Positions 31,240 to 43,228 of a DNA stretch of 64,000 bases are shown piece after piece. The position numbers were made by a program, and so were the translations under genes. Positions within the stretch are counted from its first letter, which is position 1; each line of letters opens with the position of its first letter. Origin of the DNA: Theropithecus gelada (taxonomy: Eukaryota > Chordata > Mammalia > Primates > Cercopithecidae); the NCBI RefSeq assembly GCF_003255815.1, contig NC_037672.1, positions 105,361,726 through 105,425,725 of the forward strand. The letters run 5' to 3'. The notes under the pieces were generated by a model. That model worked only from the letters and a program-made list of their open reading frames with translations. It was not told the origin of the DNA and did not search any database.

Positions 31240-31560
31240 GAAATATAATGTGAGCCATACATGATTGCCATTTATGTAATTGATTTTTCCAATAGCCACA
31301 TTACAAAAAGTAAAAAGAAACAGATGAAATTATTTTTATAACATTTTATTTAGCCTAATATACCAAAATATTATATGTAATGTTACCAGTTATAATCAAT
31401 ACAAAATTCTTGAAATTTTTACATTCTCTTCCAAGCCTTTGAAATCTGATGTATATTCTACACTTACACGATGTCTGAATTCAGACCAGCTACATATCAA
31501 GCACTCAGTTGCCACGTGTGCCTGGCACCTCCTATACTGGGCAGTGCAGCTCTAACCAGC
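31240..31560. mobile_element. Palindromic MITE, long form (same family as 43229-43397)
   Basis: Ends resemble inverted copies: CCAATAGCCACATTACAAAA near the left and CAGTTGCCACGTGTGCCTGG with GGGCAGTGCAGCTCTAACC at the right. An AT-rich middle has a run of GTAAAAAGAAACAGATGAAA. This is an old non-autonomous DNA transposon, family name not assigned. Confidence 0.55.
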
Positions 31561-32422
31561 CTTATCCTTAAGGAACAATATCCCACATAAATCTGGAGAC
31601 AATTCATTAAGCGTTGCCATCCAATGACTTTGGCATGTTGTATTTTAAAAACTGAATTATATCATGGAGTTACTCAGTGAGTGCCACAGCACACTGGTTC
31701 TAGAGTCTTTTGCAAGTATGAGTTAACAAATGTTACAGTGAAACTTCTCTCTGAGGTTATCTGTACCTTCGATTTGTGACTATCCATGCCAGGAGATGTG
31801 CCTGGGCCTGTAAATGAAATGTTTAGATTATTTGATTCATGAGTATGGGAAAGATGGCCACTCATACTCTTTAGCATCTGGTCTGGTCTCTTACCTCCAG
31901 TGCATCAGTACATTTAACTCCTGATCTATCACCTCATTGTCTACCTCTTGTCCACCATCGTCTTTACCCTATCCTTGCCTTGTTTTTGTGTGTAATGTTG
32001 TTTACTAATTTGTGCTCTTCCTCAGTTGCTTATTGTGACAGTTTGGGAAGCAAGGCCACTGTAAAACCTCGATCAGAGAAAATATTACTTGATATCAAAT
32101 ACTCAGCGGCCAGGAACAGATATGATTAGAATGTAAGAAGACCCAGGCATTGTAGAGAGACTGGGAGAGAGGATGGGCAGGGGAGGGAAGGGAGAGTAGA
32201 GTACAGTTCTCTGGAGGAAAAATAACTCAGTGCAGATGAAGGATTTCGTAGCAGAAAATTCACTGACTACTGGGGAAGTCACTGCATTCATCAAGCTCCC
32301 AGGATAGGTTGCCTTGGATTTCATAAATATATTGACTTAATCAAATACCTACATGACACAGATTGCTGAGACACAGTCCCAAGCCCTCCTCCATTCCTTT
32401 GGAAATTGATTAATGTATTTAA
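31561..32422. other. Unannotated intronic DNA
   Basis: Nothing recognised with confidence. A purine-rich patch lies at about 32150-32215. Confidence 0.4.
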
Positions 32423-33640
32423 CACTTTTTTTTTTTTTTTTTTTTTGCACTTGCTAGGTGCTAGACCTCATTTTTGATTCTGGGGATTCAGCAGTAAACA
32501 GGAGTCTAGGTTTCTCCTCCAATGGAAATCGGTTGTATATGTTGAGAGAGGAAAAGGTGTTGGAAAGCAGGATTGATAGGATGATAGGCAAGTAATACCA
32601 ATGAATAAGCTGAGATTTGGACTAGTTCTTGGAAGGAAATAGTGACTGGAGTGGCCTACCCTAGGACAGTCAGGAAAGGTTCGTCAGAAGAGGTCAGATT
32701 TACACTGAGATGTGAAGGATGAGAAAGACTCAGCAGAGTGAACAGCATGTACAACCTGTGGAGGGAAAGAGTGTGCTTACACAGGAATGGGAGGAAGGCC
32801 AATCTGCTGCAGCCTGTGAGCAGCAGAAGTAGGTGAGAGATGGGTGTGGCAAGGCAGGTGGGATCGAGTTGGGTAGGGCTTGCAGGCTTTGTAAGGAGTA
32901 TGAGCCTTGTTCCAAATGCCATGATAAGGCATTGTGATGTGACATAAGAGGGAGAGTGAGGTCTGATTTACATCTGTAATAGATCCCTCTGGCTGCTGGG
33001 CCGGCAGAGAGTGGAGTAGGAGGGGGTTAGAGTAGAAGGAAGGAGAGTTATGAGGCTATTGGGAGCATTCTATATGAGAATTGATGCAACTTGGAGAAGA
33101 GTGGTGGTGTTGGAGATCGAGAATGATGGATGGGTTTGAGAGTTTTGGAGACTTACAGGTACAATATGTGGCATAATAGTAGAAAAAATTAAGCATGACT
33201 CCTAGTTTTTTTTTTTTTTTTTTGTGGGTAAAGAGTTGTAGTTTAGCCGTTGATTAGAGTTGCCCATTAGTCATCCCAATAGTGACAGATGTCAAATAGC
33301 CAGTTGTGATGCAGAGACCTGCATTCAGGGGTGAGATCAGGGCCAGAGTTGTGTCAGTATAGAAGTCATATGTAAAGTTATGGGAAGTCTAGAATCACCA
33401 GGGAATATTTTGTAGGCAGAGAGGCCCTGAAAAATAACAGTTAATAGGTGAAGTAGGAGACCATAGGGTAACCAGTGAGGAGGACCAAAAGAACAGTGTC
33501 GCAGATGCCACAGGAACCAAATATTTAAGACAGGGTGGAGTAATCAGTTCTCTTGTAAGTTCTTGAAGAGTTGAGTAAGATGAGAACACAATGTTCGTTG
33601 GGTTTAGCAATGTGGAAGATACTTGAGATCTTGTTGAGCA
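32423..33640 (-). mobile_element. L2 LINE, long antisense fragment with two inserted T-runs
   Basis: Reversed L2 text throughout: GGGGATTCAGCAGTAAACAG, GGCTTGCAGGCTTTGTAAGG, TAATAGATCCCTCTGGCTGC, GACTCCTAG and a 'CATATGTAAAGTTATGGGA' region in the original 3'-to-5' order. T-runs at 32428-32447 and 33209-33223 interrupt it. About 1.2 kb, much diverged, no coding capacity. Confidence 0.78.
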
Positions 33641-33745
33641 TTTTTAGAGAAGTGATTCAAAGCACAGCTGAATTACCTCCAGCATCCCCTGCAGGAAACT
33701 TTCCTGCTCTCTCTCTTTTCCACTTTACCCTGTGGGCCAGAGGCC

Positions 33746-33746
33746 T

Positions 33747-33778
<32 letters not shown>

Positions 33779-33785
33779 TTTTTTT
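33746..33785. repeat. (CTT)n followed by a T-run
   Basis: About eight CTT units, then 16 T. It adjoins the 5' side of an old L1 tail fragment. Confidence 0.9.
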
Positions 33786-33940
33786 GAAGTTACATAGTAA
33801 AAAATTTTTTTTGAAATAATTGTGCATTTGCAGGAAGTTACAAAGATGATTCAGAGGGTTTTGTTAGCCTTCACTGGTTACTCCTGATGGTTGCATCTTG
33901 TGTAACTCTAGTATAGTATCAAAACCAGTCTTCTTTTTGT
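33786..33940 (-). mobile_element. L1: Old L1M 3' end fragment, antisense
   Basis: TTGAAATAATTGTGCATTTG, AGGAAGTTACAAAGATGATT and CATCTTGTGTAACTCTAGTA follow the reversed L1M 3' UTR. The T-run to the left is its tail. Confidence 0.55.
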
Positions 33941-34009
33941 TTCAAAGTTTGCAGGCCCTTGTCACTCCACTACCATATTATAATCTGGTTTTCTGTTTAT
34001 ATTGTATTT

Positions 34010-34125
34010 CTTCTAGACAGAGCTCCTTGAGCAGAGTTTATCTTTTTTTTTTTTTTTAGTACTTCCTAGCATGATGCCACTTCATACATGTTTGCTGAGT
34101 TAGTGACTTGAATATTCTTGAATGC
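34010..34125 (+). mobile_element. L2 3' terminus, sense
   Basis: TTCTAGACAGAGCTCCTTGA, a T-run, then TTCCTAGCATGATGCCACTT and TTTGCTGAGTTAGTGACTTG match the L2 3' end. Confidence 0.6.
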
Positions 34126-36270
34126 TGTATTTTTGCTTACATCATCTGCTACTGTGTTCTCTTAGGCAGAAGCAAATGAAGAACCCAGGTTTCCTGTTTT
34201 CCAGTCAATCTGCTAACCTCTTCCTGCACCACCTGCCTTCTGTAGCCACTGCCTTGCCTGGGCTGAGGATATCTTTGCCCAGAATTACATCACTCCCTCT
34301 CCTCTCTGACTCTTCCTCCACCACCACCAAGCCAATTGCCAGTGATTGATTCTGAAGGCTTGCTTAGCTCCATTCCTTTCTTGGACATTTCATTTGTACC
34401 CTGTACTTTCTTGGGAGTCATATATGAAAACCTGTGGAAATCCCCTTCTTACCCATTTCAGAAACCCCATCTTTCCCCCACCTCTTGAGTTCTTTGGGTG
34501 AAGACATCTCTGAATTTACTTCATACAATTTACCATTTTTGAAACTTTCATTTGCTCCATTGCACATTTAAGTAGCTTAGAGACCTAGAAAGTTTGGGTT
34601 CTATTTGCCTGGTAGCAGTTGACTATGGCAACTTCAAAAGGGTTCTTTTTAGCAACTTCCCCCCTCCACCACCCCCCTCCCCCGGTATTTATTTTGCTAC
34701 CAGGGCTGTCTGGAAGTGATTGTTTTTTTTCCCTTCTCTCCTACTTCTATCAGTTTGTTTTCCACTTCATATCCTCCTGTTGCAACACCCCAATTATACT
34801 AGTTGCTGTGGAGATATTAAGTGTATTGCTAATGGAGGATTATTCCTTTAGGTGGAGGGGTAGAAGCGAGAGGAGGTTATAAATCTTGTTTTTGTGCAAA
34901 TGTTTCCTAGTAACAAAAATAATGTTACTAGAGACTGTGGTATATAAATGGCTATATAGGATTTGCTTGTGCTTTTAGAAGGGATTGAATTTCTTAACTA
35001 AAGAAAATATTAACTTAAGATTCTGATCTTATTTGAAATTAATACTCTATTTTAATACTTTGCTGTTCATTCTTTAAGTCCCTTGAACATAAATTCCCCA
35101 TATAGACAGAATATTTTCTTGAAGTGATCTTTTAAAATTTATTTTTTAAAAGCTTTTTAAAACTTTACTAGAGGGAGACACATTTTTTAATATTATTCCA
35201 TCTGATTTCTATTTCATGAACTCTTGCAGCTTCCCATGGCCTTTATTCTGTAATAATTAAGGTGATTCTGTGTCCTGGTTCACACTAGTCATGGTGTGTA
35301 CTATTGTCCTAGTATACTTATTCATTAGTAAGGCTGTCTTTGACTCTCAAAACTGGCCAGGTTTGGATGTTAAATTATATGGTCACCCTAATTAAAGACT
35401 ACATTTAATAGAAAACTGAAGGAATGAAGTATTTCATATATCTTGTTTTAATCCACATAACTTTTATACACATATGCACATACATATGTGATTTTTCACT
35501 TTTTTCAACTAAACTTATAGAATCTTGCCCCAATGTCTTGAAACTGCAGAAAGATATATATTTTCTTGTTATTGTTGTAAGCGAGTCAAAAGAGCTTTTC
35601 TTGATAGAGCTCTGATTTCCTCATGTTATGTTTTCACTAAGATTCACTGTACTGTAATAGTGCCTGACTTGGCTCCTCCTAACTGGGCGAGGGCTGTTTT
35701 TGGGTGGTCAGTGTTGTACAAATATTAGCTGTTGTGATTTGAAAATATCGTATCTCAAGTTTGATTCCCTCCTCCATATACATTTTCACCTCATGTTCAC
35801 AATAGATTTCTTCTCCTAGACTGTTCATAGTCTCATCTCTCTATTAGTAGCTCAGTTATTGATATACCCAAGGGTAGACTAACAGCCACTTGAGTGAATA
35901 GAAAAGGAAAGATATTTTAAAACTTGGACACAGTGAGGGGTAAAAAGTTCCATGTTGATATGCAATTTTGCATTTAAAAAGTATTCACATTCTTTCCCTA
36001 ACACCTTCCTCTTAATATCAAGTATATTATTGTAAAAACTCTGAAAATGATACTAAAATTTTTATAATTTAATGAAAGATCCTGGAGAAATTTTTGGGCA
36101 GGTTATGCTCTAGGGTCAACAGGATCTTGAAGTGATTGTAAAGGTAAGTAAGAGTTAGTAAACTACTAGTATTGGAGGCCACCTTTCAGGGTTAATCTCT
36201 AGAAAAGAGTCCTGTTTCACTCTTCAACATGTCAGCAGAATCAAGGTTGGTGAAGGGAAGAGCTTCGTGA
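34126..36270. other. Long stretch with no recognised repeat or gene
   Basis: About 2.1 kb of mixed sequence. The 34130-34900 part is pyrimidine-rich on the plus strand and the rest is AT-rich. Open frames are under 90 codons and unremarkable. Confidence 0.5.
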
Positions 36271-36640
36271 TAGCCAAGCAAGCACCTATTTTGTGCCAGG
36301 CTGAGTGTACTGTTGTAAGCAAAACAGATGTGGTCCCTACCGTCATGGAGCCTACCACCTATTGTGGGAGATATCCAATGAAAACAAGGAAATCGGTATA
36401 TAATTACAACTTATGGACGAGGACGCATGTTGGGAAAATAAGAAGAGAGACCCACTTTGGAGAGTGATTAGTAAAAGGCCCCTTTGAGGAAGGAATATTA
36501 AAGTTGAGAAGGTGCTGGCCATGTGTAGTTGTTAACATAAACCAAAACTCTATGAAGTTAGTGGTGTATCAAGGTCAGACTCATTAAGTAATTTGTTCAG
36601 GGTAATCTAACCAACTATTAGCAAACATGAGGCCCTTCTG
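36271..36640 (-). mobile_element. L2 3' remnant with adjoining MIR-like text, antisense
   Basis: CACCTATTTTGTGCCAGGCT, CGTCATGGAGCCTACCACCT and TTTGAGGAAGGAATATTAAA are reversed L2. TTAAGTAATTTGTTCAGGGT near 36585 resembles reversed MIR. Confidence 0.55.
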
Positions 36641-36974
36641 GGTTCCTCCTGCAGAGTTTCCCCATCTTTTTTTCATTATTGACCCCTGAAGGCACATTTT
36701 TAGACAAGTTTTTTCTAGCCACTCTTTTTCCCCTGTGAAATTTTAATGCCTTTGGAAGACTACAAACCTTTTTTTATTTTATTTATTTATTTATTTATTT
36801 TTTAAATATACCTTTCAAGCACCAATCTTTGCCCTTGTTGAGAATGCATCATCTATTAGTAGGGCTTATTTTGAGGCAGTCAGAAATTGTTCTTGGATGT
36901 TCAGTTGGACTTTAAGTTCCTTGAGGTAGAGACCGACACTAGTTGGGAAAGCTGTAATAATAGATGCTACCTAC
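36641..36974. other. Unannotated DNA with a (TTTA)n repeat
   Basis: TTTA/TTTAT repeats at about 36772-36802. TTTAAGTTCCTTGAGGTAGA near 36912 may be another L2 3' end. Confidence 0.45.
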
Positions 36975-37037
36975 CATGGTACTTTTAAAAAATTTTTTAT
37001 TTTTTTGTGGGTGCATAGTAGGTGTATATACTTATGG
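36975..37037 (-). mobile_element. L1: Short L1 3' UTR fragment, antisense
   Basis: GTGGGTGCATAGTAGGTGTA followed by TATACTTATGG matches the reversed L1 3' UTR seen at 17464. It is broken by the adjacent Alu. Confidence 0.6.
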
Positions 37038-37311
37038 CCTTTTTTTTTTTTTTAAAGAGACAGGGTCGCACTATGTTGCCTAGGCTGGAGTACCATGATG
37101 CAATCACAGCTCACTGCACCTCCCACCTCAGCCTCCCAAGTAACTGAGACTACCGTGCATGCCATCATGTCCAGCTAAGCTTTTCAGTCTTTTTGTAGAG
37201 AAAGTCTTGCATTGTCGCCCAGGCTGGTCTTGAACTCCTGGGCTCAAGCAATCCTCCTGCCTTGGCCTCTCAAAATGCTGGGACTTACAGGCACAAGCCA
37301 CTACACCTGAC
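37038..37311 (-). mobile_element. Alu: Alu (J-type), antisense
   Basis: T-run, GAGACAGGGTCGCACTATGT, CTGGTCTTGAACTCCTGGGC and AAGCCACTACACCTGACC. Several internal deletions mark it as old. Confidence 0.9.
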
Positions 37312-37521
37312 CTTTAAAAAATTTTTTTAAAAATATTCCACGAGGTTGGGAGAGGCGGAATAAAGATGTTGGAAGTAGAGTTTGAAAGTTCTTAGATGGC
37401 TTATTAGGGGTAATCATGTAAAACATATTAGGTTGTGAAGAAAGTAGGGAATATACTTGAAATTAGGTAAGAAAGCTGTAGTCTGTATCTTCTTCTCTGT
37501 ATCTGTGTCTGTGTATTAAGG

Positions 37522-37907
37522 TGTGTAGTAGGCTGTTCTTGCATTGCTATAAATAAATTTATTTAATTTTTTTAAAGGCTTTAATTGACTCACTATTCTG
37601 CAGACAGTACAAGAAGTGTAATGCCAACATCTGCTACTGGTGAGGGCCTCAGGAAGCTTACAATCATGGCAGAAGGTAAAGGGGAGCAGGCGTCTCATAT
37701 GGCTAGAGCGGGAGCAAGAGAGAGATGGGGGAGGTGCCACACACTTTTAAAGAACCAGATTTCATGTGAACTCAGAGTGAGAACTTGTTTATTACCAAGG
37801 GGATGGTGCTGAACCAATTCATGAGGGATCCGCCAGGTTCTACCTCCAACACTGGGGATTACATTTCAACATGAGATTTGGAGGGGACAGATACCTAAAC
37901 TATATCA
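37522..37907 (-). mobile_element. MST/THE1-like MaLR solo LTR, antisense
   Basis: Starts TGTAGTAGGCTGTTCTTGCA (reversed LTR end), with GGCCTCAGGAAGCTTACAAT, CAATCATGGCAGAAGG and AACACTGGGGATTACATTTC, ending in a reversed TGATATAGTTT. AT-rich sequence at 37550-37570 replaces part of the terminus. No internal retroviral-like sequence adjoins it. About 386 bp. Confidence 0.85.
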
Positions 37908-39340
37908 AGATGTGTGTGAATGAGACGTTTAGATCAAATTAGTTCTAGTTGTCTGGTAGACAGTCATGGAAACTAGAGTAAGGTGTACACGACTTAGTGA
38001 CCTGTCTTGTAATTCCCATGTGTGCCTCAAAGAATTTTTGAGGTGGGCTCATTCTGTTGAACAGACTTCAACATTTTAAAGGTATTACATCCTTTTATTT
38101 CATCAGCCACTACTGCCAGATAGATCTTAATTTTTTTCGACTCTTTAAATCCTGTGGTGTAATCCAAGTGATTTTTCCCCCTTTTAATATTTTTGTTCTA
38201 TTTTCCTTCTTAACAAGCAAATTCCCTTTAGTAGGGGCAGGAAAATTATGAAACTACATCCAGAAAGGATGTGATATGTAAAAGTTATTTCTAAATGGCT
38301 TAGTAGGAAAGGCAAAAGAAAGACAATACATGGTATTAGTTGCTACATTTCATTTCTGTTCTCTTTGCCCCATTTGCGCAAGCAGATGAGCCCCTACTTT
38401 GAGATGGCCCTAACTTTGCCATCATCACTAAAGAAAACAAGGCCTTCGGTTTGTTTTTAAATGGTGTGCTTGAACCTTCTACTAAAATGTCATTTGTGAA
38501 ACAGTCTTAGGGTTGAGTATAGACTTACTTTTTTTTTTTTTGATGAAAACTTCCTCTTTACTTTTTTATTCAAGTAATTAGTTATTCTGGCATTCTGAGA
38601 ATCCTTTGATCCCTTCAACTTAAATATTGACAAAATGCTTAATTTGAATCATTTGCCCTCAAAAACATTTTTACTCATTTATATGAGAACTGATTTATTC
38701 TAAAGAGAATGTGGATTGAGACTTTAAACTTATCCCTAATTTAACAAATTATTAAATGTTTATAAAGCACAAATGTTCCTAATAGTTTCTTAATGGAATT
38801 TGGAAGCAGAAGTAGTGGAAGATGTGTGGTGTCAGCTGTGAATTGCCATGGATGTGCTTGTCAACAAAGAGAAGCCAAATAAGCTGAGTGTCATGGCAAC
38901 AGAGATTGGAGAAGGAACTCTGAGTCTTGGACTGCTCAGATCAACCTCCATCCTCTGGGTACTTTCACCTGAAAAGGCTCAAAGATCTCACATCCTTTCG
39001 GTTAGGACTGAAGAGTAAATTTATTGTGCAACAGAATGCTATGTTATAAAGGGCATTCAGTGTGACCAACCAGGTTCCAAGAAGGCTTGGATGTCATCTT
39101 CCCTGTCCCTCAAGTCAGGAGCAAGGCAGAGCCCATTGAATTCTAGATGTAATTCACAGAAAACACCAAAAGGTTGTTTGAAATTGAGATGTTTTTATTT
39201 AAACTCACAGTATAAAACTTACACGGAATTTTGAAAATGGCAGAAAATTATTTTTGGGGACCTGGCTGTTATTTCTGCAGTCAGTTTTCTGTCTTATGGT
39301 AGAATCTTATTTGTAGATATGCTTCATGTTAACTGTAATT
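37908..39340. other. Unannotated intronic DNA
   Basis: No transposon recognised. It includes a 56-bp segment at 39081-39136 that has a diverged relative at 40428-40483. Confidence 0.45.
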
Positions 39341-39404
39341 TATTTATTTTATTTAATTTATTTAAAGGCTTTAATTGACTCACTATTCTGCAGACAGTGC
39401 AAGA
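39341..39404 (-). repeat. Second copy of part of the MST-like LTR (short local duplicate)
   Basis: TTTAAAGGCTTTAATTGACT and the following bases up to ACAGT(G)CAAGA match 37571-37614 with one difference, and the AT-rich lead-in matches less well. The same private changes from the LTR family consensus occur in both, so one was probably copied from the other. Confidence 0.75.
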
Positions 39405-39436
39405 GTAGTCTGCAGGTAGTAGACCACCACCTGCAG

Positions 39437-39472
39437 TTTCAAGAGGTGTTTCAAGAATGGTTTCAAGAGGTG
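39437..39472. repeat. 12-bp unit repeated three times
   Basis: TTTCAAGAGGTG, TTTCAAGAATGG, TTTCAAGAGGTG in tandem. A small hairpin (arms 39410-39417 and 39429-39436, CTGCAGGT/ACCTGCAG) lies just before. Confidence 0.9.
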
Positions 39473-39490
39473 ATTAAAATACCTCTTTTT

Positions 39491-39782
39491 GCTGGGCGCG
39501 GTGGTTCACGCCTGTAATCCCAGCACTTTGGGAGGCTGAGACGGGCAGATCATGAGGTCAAGAGTTCGAGACTAGCCCAGTTAACATGGTGAAACCCAGT
39601 CTCTACTAAAACTACAAAAAAAGTTAGATGGGCATGGAGGCGGGCACCTATAGTCCCAGGTACTTGGGAGGCTAAGGCAGGAGAATCACTTGAACCTGGG
39701 AGGCGGAAGTTGCAGTGAGCTGAGATTGGGCCACTCCAGCCTGGGTGACAGAGTGAGACTCTTGTCTCCAAAGAAAAAAAAA
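39491..39782 (+). mobile_element. Alu: Alu (S-type), sense
   Basis: GCTGGGCGCGGTGGTTCACG to GAGTGAGACTCTTGTCTCC and an A-rich tail. Confidence 0.95.
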
Positions 39783-39870
39783 TTTGCTTTTTAAAATCAT
39801 CTTGCATTTGGCCAGGTTGGGTGGGCATGTAACTAAAGTGGCTAGGGGTGTTTAAAAAAAAAAAAAAGTG

Positions 39871-40175
39871 TTGGATGGACATGGTGGCTCACACCTATAA
39901 TCCCAGCACTTTGGGAGGCTGAGGCTGAAGGATCACGTGAGCCCAGGAATTCGAGACCAGCCTGGGCAATGTAAGGAGAGCTCGTCTGTACAAAAAATAA
40001 AAATGAAATTAGTCAGGCATGGAGGCACACACCTGTGGTCCCAGCTACTCTACTGGAGAGTCTGAGGTGGGAGGACCACCTGAGCTCAGAAGGTCAAGGC
40101 TGCAGTGAGCAGTGATTGCACCACTGCTCTCCAGCCTGAGCGACAGAATGAGATCTTGTCTCAAAAAAAAAAAAA
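39871..40175 (+). mobile_element. Alu: Alu (J-type), sense
   Basis: TTGGATGGACATGGTGGCTC to TGAGATCTTGTCTC and an A-tail. It sits about 90 bp after the preceding Alu in the same orientation, with another A-run (39853-39867) between. Confidence 0.93.
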
Positions 40176-41690
40176 GTCTACTCTCATAAGACTGAATTTT
40201 AGATTCTAAAATGAACCAATGAAATGACAGCCCATCTCTTCAAAGAGCTCATGTGTAAATAGGATTTAACTAGGTACAGTCAAATACAGGTGAATTGTCT
40301 TTAAGGTGCTAATTGGTGTAGCCTTTGATCTGCCTTAGTTCCTAATGGAGACTGGATCATTCGTTCTCTCTTAAACTGGGGAGAGAGTTAATACAAGCTG
40401 TGACAGATGACTGTAGCTCTCCTAGAAAGAGGCTTGGAAGTCGTCTTCCCTGTCCCCTCAAGTCACGGGCAGGCCAGAGCCCATATATGCAAGAGCAGTT
40501 TTGCTGAGCCAGGAAGGGGAACTAATCAGGAAAAATGAGACAAGAGGCTGGGCTGAATGCCCCAGGCCAGGGAGCAGCCAGTTATAGAACTCTTTAGAGA
40601 TGGAGTCTTTTGGGCCACAGGATGAGGAAGATGATGTTGTAGCATCCTGCAAGAGGCATCTGAGGCCTGGGTTAGCAGAACCTTCCTTCTCCGAGGCTCT
40701 GAGAACAGTCTGGATTTGGAATTGGAAGCAGGAAACACTCAAGAAGAGAGAGAGTGATCATGATATGTTGCAGGAGTAGTAAAGGAGCTTGTGATCTGAA
40801 AGGGAGGAAGAGGAGAGTGTGGCCATTTTGTGAAAACAGGGTTACTGAGAAGAGCATTGTGAGATGTGCTCTGCACCTTCCTCTGTTGTGTGTGGTTTGT
40901 ACCCCAACATTCTCAAAGCAATCAACTGGTCCCCAAGGGTGCTTCACTGCTGTGAACCTAATGGGACTCACAAGCCAAAGAAAGTATAGGATAGGTGTCT
41001 CTCCTCGAGAAAAGGTTTCTACAAAAGAGAAACCTGGCTTGTAGTATGGTTCCTTGAGACAAGCAGCTACTGAACTCTTTAATTAGGGGCACTATTAAAG
41101 TGAATCTTGGACTACAAGTATGTTCTAAAGGGATGTCCGAAAGATGTCATTTTGGAAGTAAAGCATCTCTTAGGCATTGTTTCATCAGGGTATAATTTTG
41201 CAGATGCACATTAAGGATTTGTGCTACGCTTCCCTACATGTGCTTGTGTTGCACACTGAAGGAGGGATAAGGCATGTCCTGTCATTTGTTATATAAAGCT
41301 TCACCTTCATGAATATGTATGTTGAATAGGAAAGCTATAGGAGGCAGTGATGGAGTTACAGATCTAAATGTTATGCCACAAAATGGAATGCTGCCCTGAC
41401 CACAAATGTCGTTTCATCAACATTAAGCTGCATTTAGAATGCTTTCTACTTTTAGAAGGCTTAAGTGCTTTGGAATTATAAGGCAGATTTAGATCAGTGA
41501 TTGTATTTGAGCAAATTGTCATTATTCTTAAAGGACCTAACTAGGGGTGGGGAAAGCTGTTTTTCACTAATGTTTGGGTGTTGCTTTGCATCTTAAATCA
41601 TGTAATTGGAGTGTTTCTTGTTTTACTTTTTGAAAACAGATTATTGTTGTCTTAGATATTACTAGAGTTTATAGCTAATTCTGAGAAGGA
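40176..41690. other. Unannotated intronic DNA, possible old LTR-like block
   Basis: The 40430-41100 part is purine-rich and non-repetitive to my eye. Open frames of 94-99 codons on either strand overlap each other and look like chance. Confidence 0.4.
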
Positions 41691-43010
41691 CTTTTTTTTT
41701 GGTAAATTAATAGGTGTTTCTTAAAAAGCAGTTTCAGATTTACAGAAACAATAATCAGAACGTACAGAGTTCCCATAAGCTATACCCCTACCCCTCAGTT
41801 TCCTACATTAGTGTAGTACACTTTGTACAATTAATGAGCCAATATGATACATTATTATTAACCAAAGTCCATAGTTTAGAGTTCACTTTTTATATCGTAC
41901 ATTCTATGGGTTTTGAAAAATGTATAATGACATGTAGCTCTCATTGTACTACTATACAGAGTAGTCTCACTGCCCTAAAAATCTATGCTTTGCCTATTTA
42001 CTCCTCCCCAACACTCAACCTCTGGCAACCACTGGTTTCTTTACCGTCTCCCTAGTTTTACATTTTCTAGAATTTCATGTAGTTGGAATCATACAGTATA
42101 CAGCCTTTTCAGATTGGCTTCTTTCATTTAGCAATTTACATATAATGTTTCTTCATGTCTTTGTAGTTTGAAATAGCTCATTTCTTTTTAGCACTGAATA
42201 ATACTGCATTGTATGACATACCATAGTTTGTTTACTCATTCACCTATTGAAGGACCTCTTGGTTGTCTCCAGTTTTTGGCAGTTATGAATAAAGTTGCTT
42301 AAACATTTGTGTGCAGGTTTTTGTGGGGACAGAAGTTGTCAATTAATTTGAGTAAATACCAAGGAGTACTATTTCCTTGTCACATGATAAGACTCTGTTT
42401 AGTCTTACAAGAAACTGCCTTACCATCTACCACATGGGTGGATTATTTTGCATTCCCACCAGCAATGAATGAGAGTTCCTGTTGCTTCACATCCTCATCA
42501 GCATTTGGTGGTGTTAGTATGGATTTTAGCTGTTGTGTATGGTTGTAGGTCATTGTTGTTTTAAATTGCAAATCCCTAATCACATATGATATTGAGCATC
42601 TTTTCATATAATTTTTTGTCATCTATATGTCTTCTTTGATGAGGCATCTGTTCAGATATTTTGCCCACCTTTTAATTAGGTTATCTTTCTTGTTGAGTTT
42701 TGGGAGCTCTGTTTACATTTTGAATATGTCTTTTATCAGATATGTGTTTTGCAAATACTTTCTCCTGGTCTATGACTTGTCTCTTTCTTAACAGTGTCTT
42801 TCTTAGAGTAGAAGTTTTTAATTTTAATGGAGTCCAACTTATCAATTTTTTCTTTCTTTCATGCTTTTGGTGTTACATCTAACAACCTATTGCCAAACCT
42901 AAGGTCACTTAGATTTTCTCCTATGTTATCTTATAAATTAGTATCTAGATTCATTTTTGCACATGTGGAAGTCCAGTTGTTTAGCACAATTTGTTGAAAA
43001 GACTATCCTG
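41691..43010 (-). mobile_element. L1: Old L1M 3' half, antisense
   Basis: AAAGCAGTTTCAGATTTACA starts the reversed 3' UTR. Then CTCTGGCAACCACTGGTTTC, AATACTGCATTGTATGACAT, AGTTATGAATAAAGTTGCTT, CATTCCCACCAGCAATGAAT, GATATTTTGCCCACCTTTTA and TAGAAGTTTTTAATTTTAAT run to about 43010. Highly diverged. Confidence 0.88.
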
Positions 43011-43228
43011 AGAAGCAGTACTTTAACATGCAGAGAAACAGACTGGCTCTCTAAGGGAATGCTTAATTTCTGCTTGAGTCCCTCGTGTTCCCTCTGTAAA
43101 CCTTTCATGAAGTTTCGTAGAATAGAGAGCCATGTCTATAGGAGGGTACAGTGTGTTGCCTTTCTCCCCAGTTATGTCTGAGAGCACTCCTGTCCAGCAA
43201 AACTGACTGCAATGATGAAATGTTCCAT
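43011..43228. other. Unannotated DNA between L1M and MITE
   Basis: Nothing recognised. Confidence 0.3.

Noticed and set aside
37585..37812. 75-codon plus frame
   Set aside because: Lies within the antisense MST-like LTR and has no coding role.
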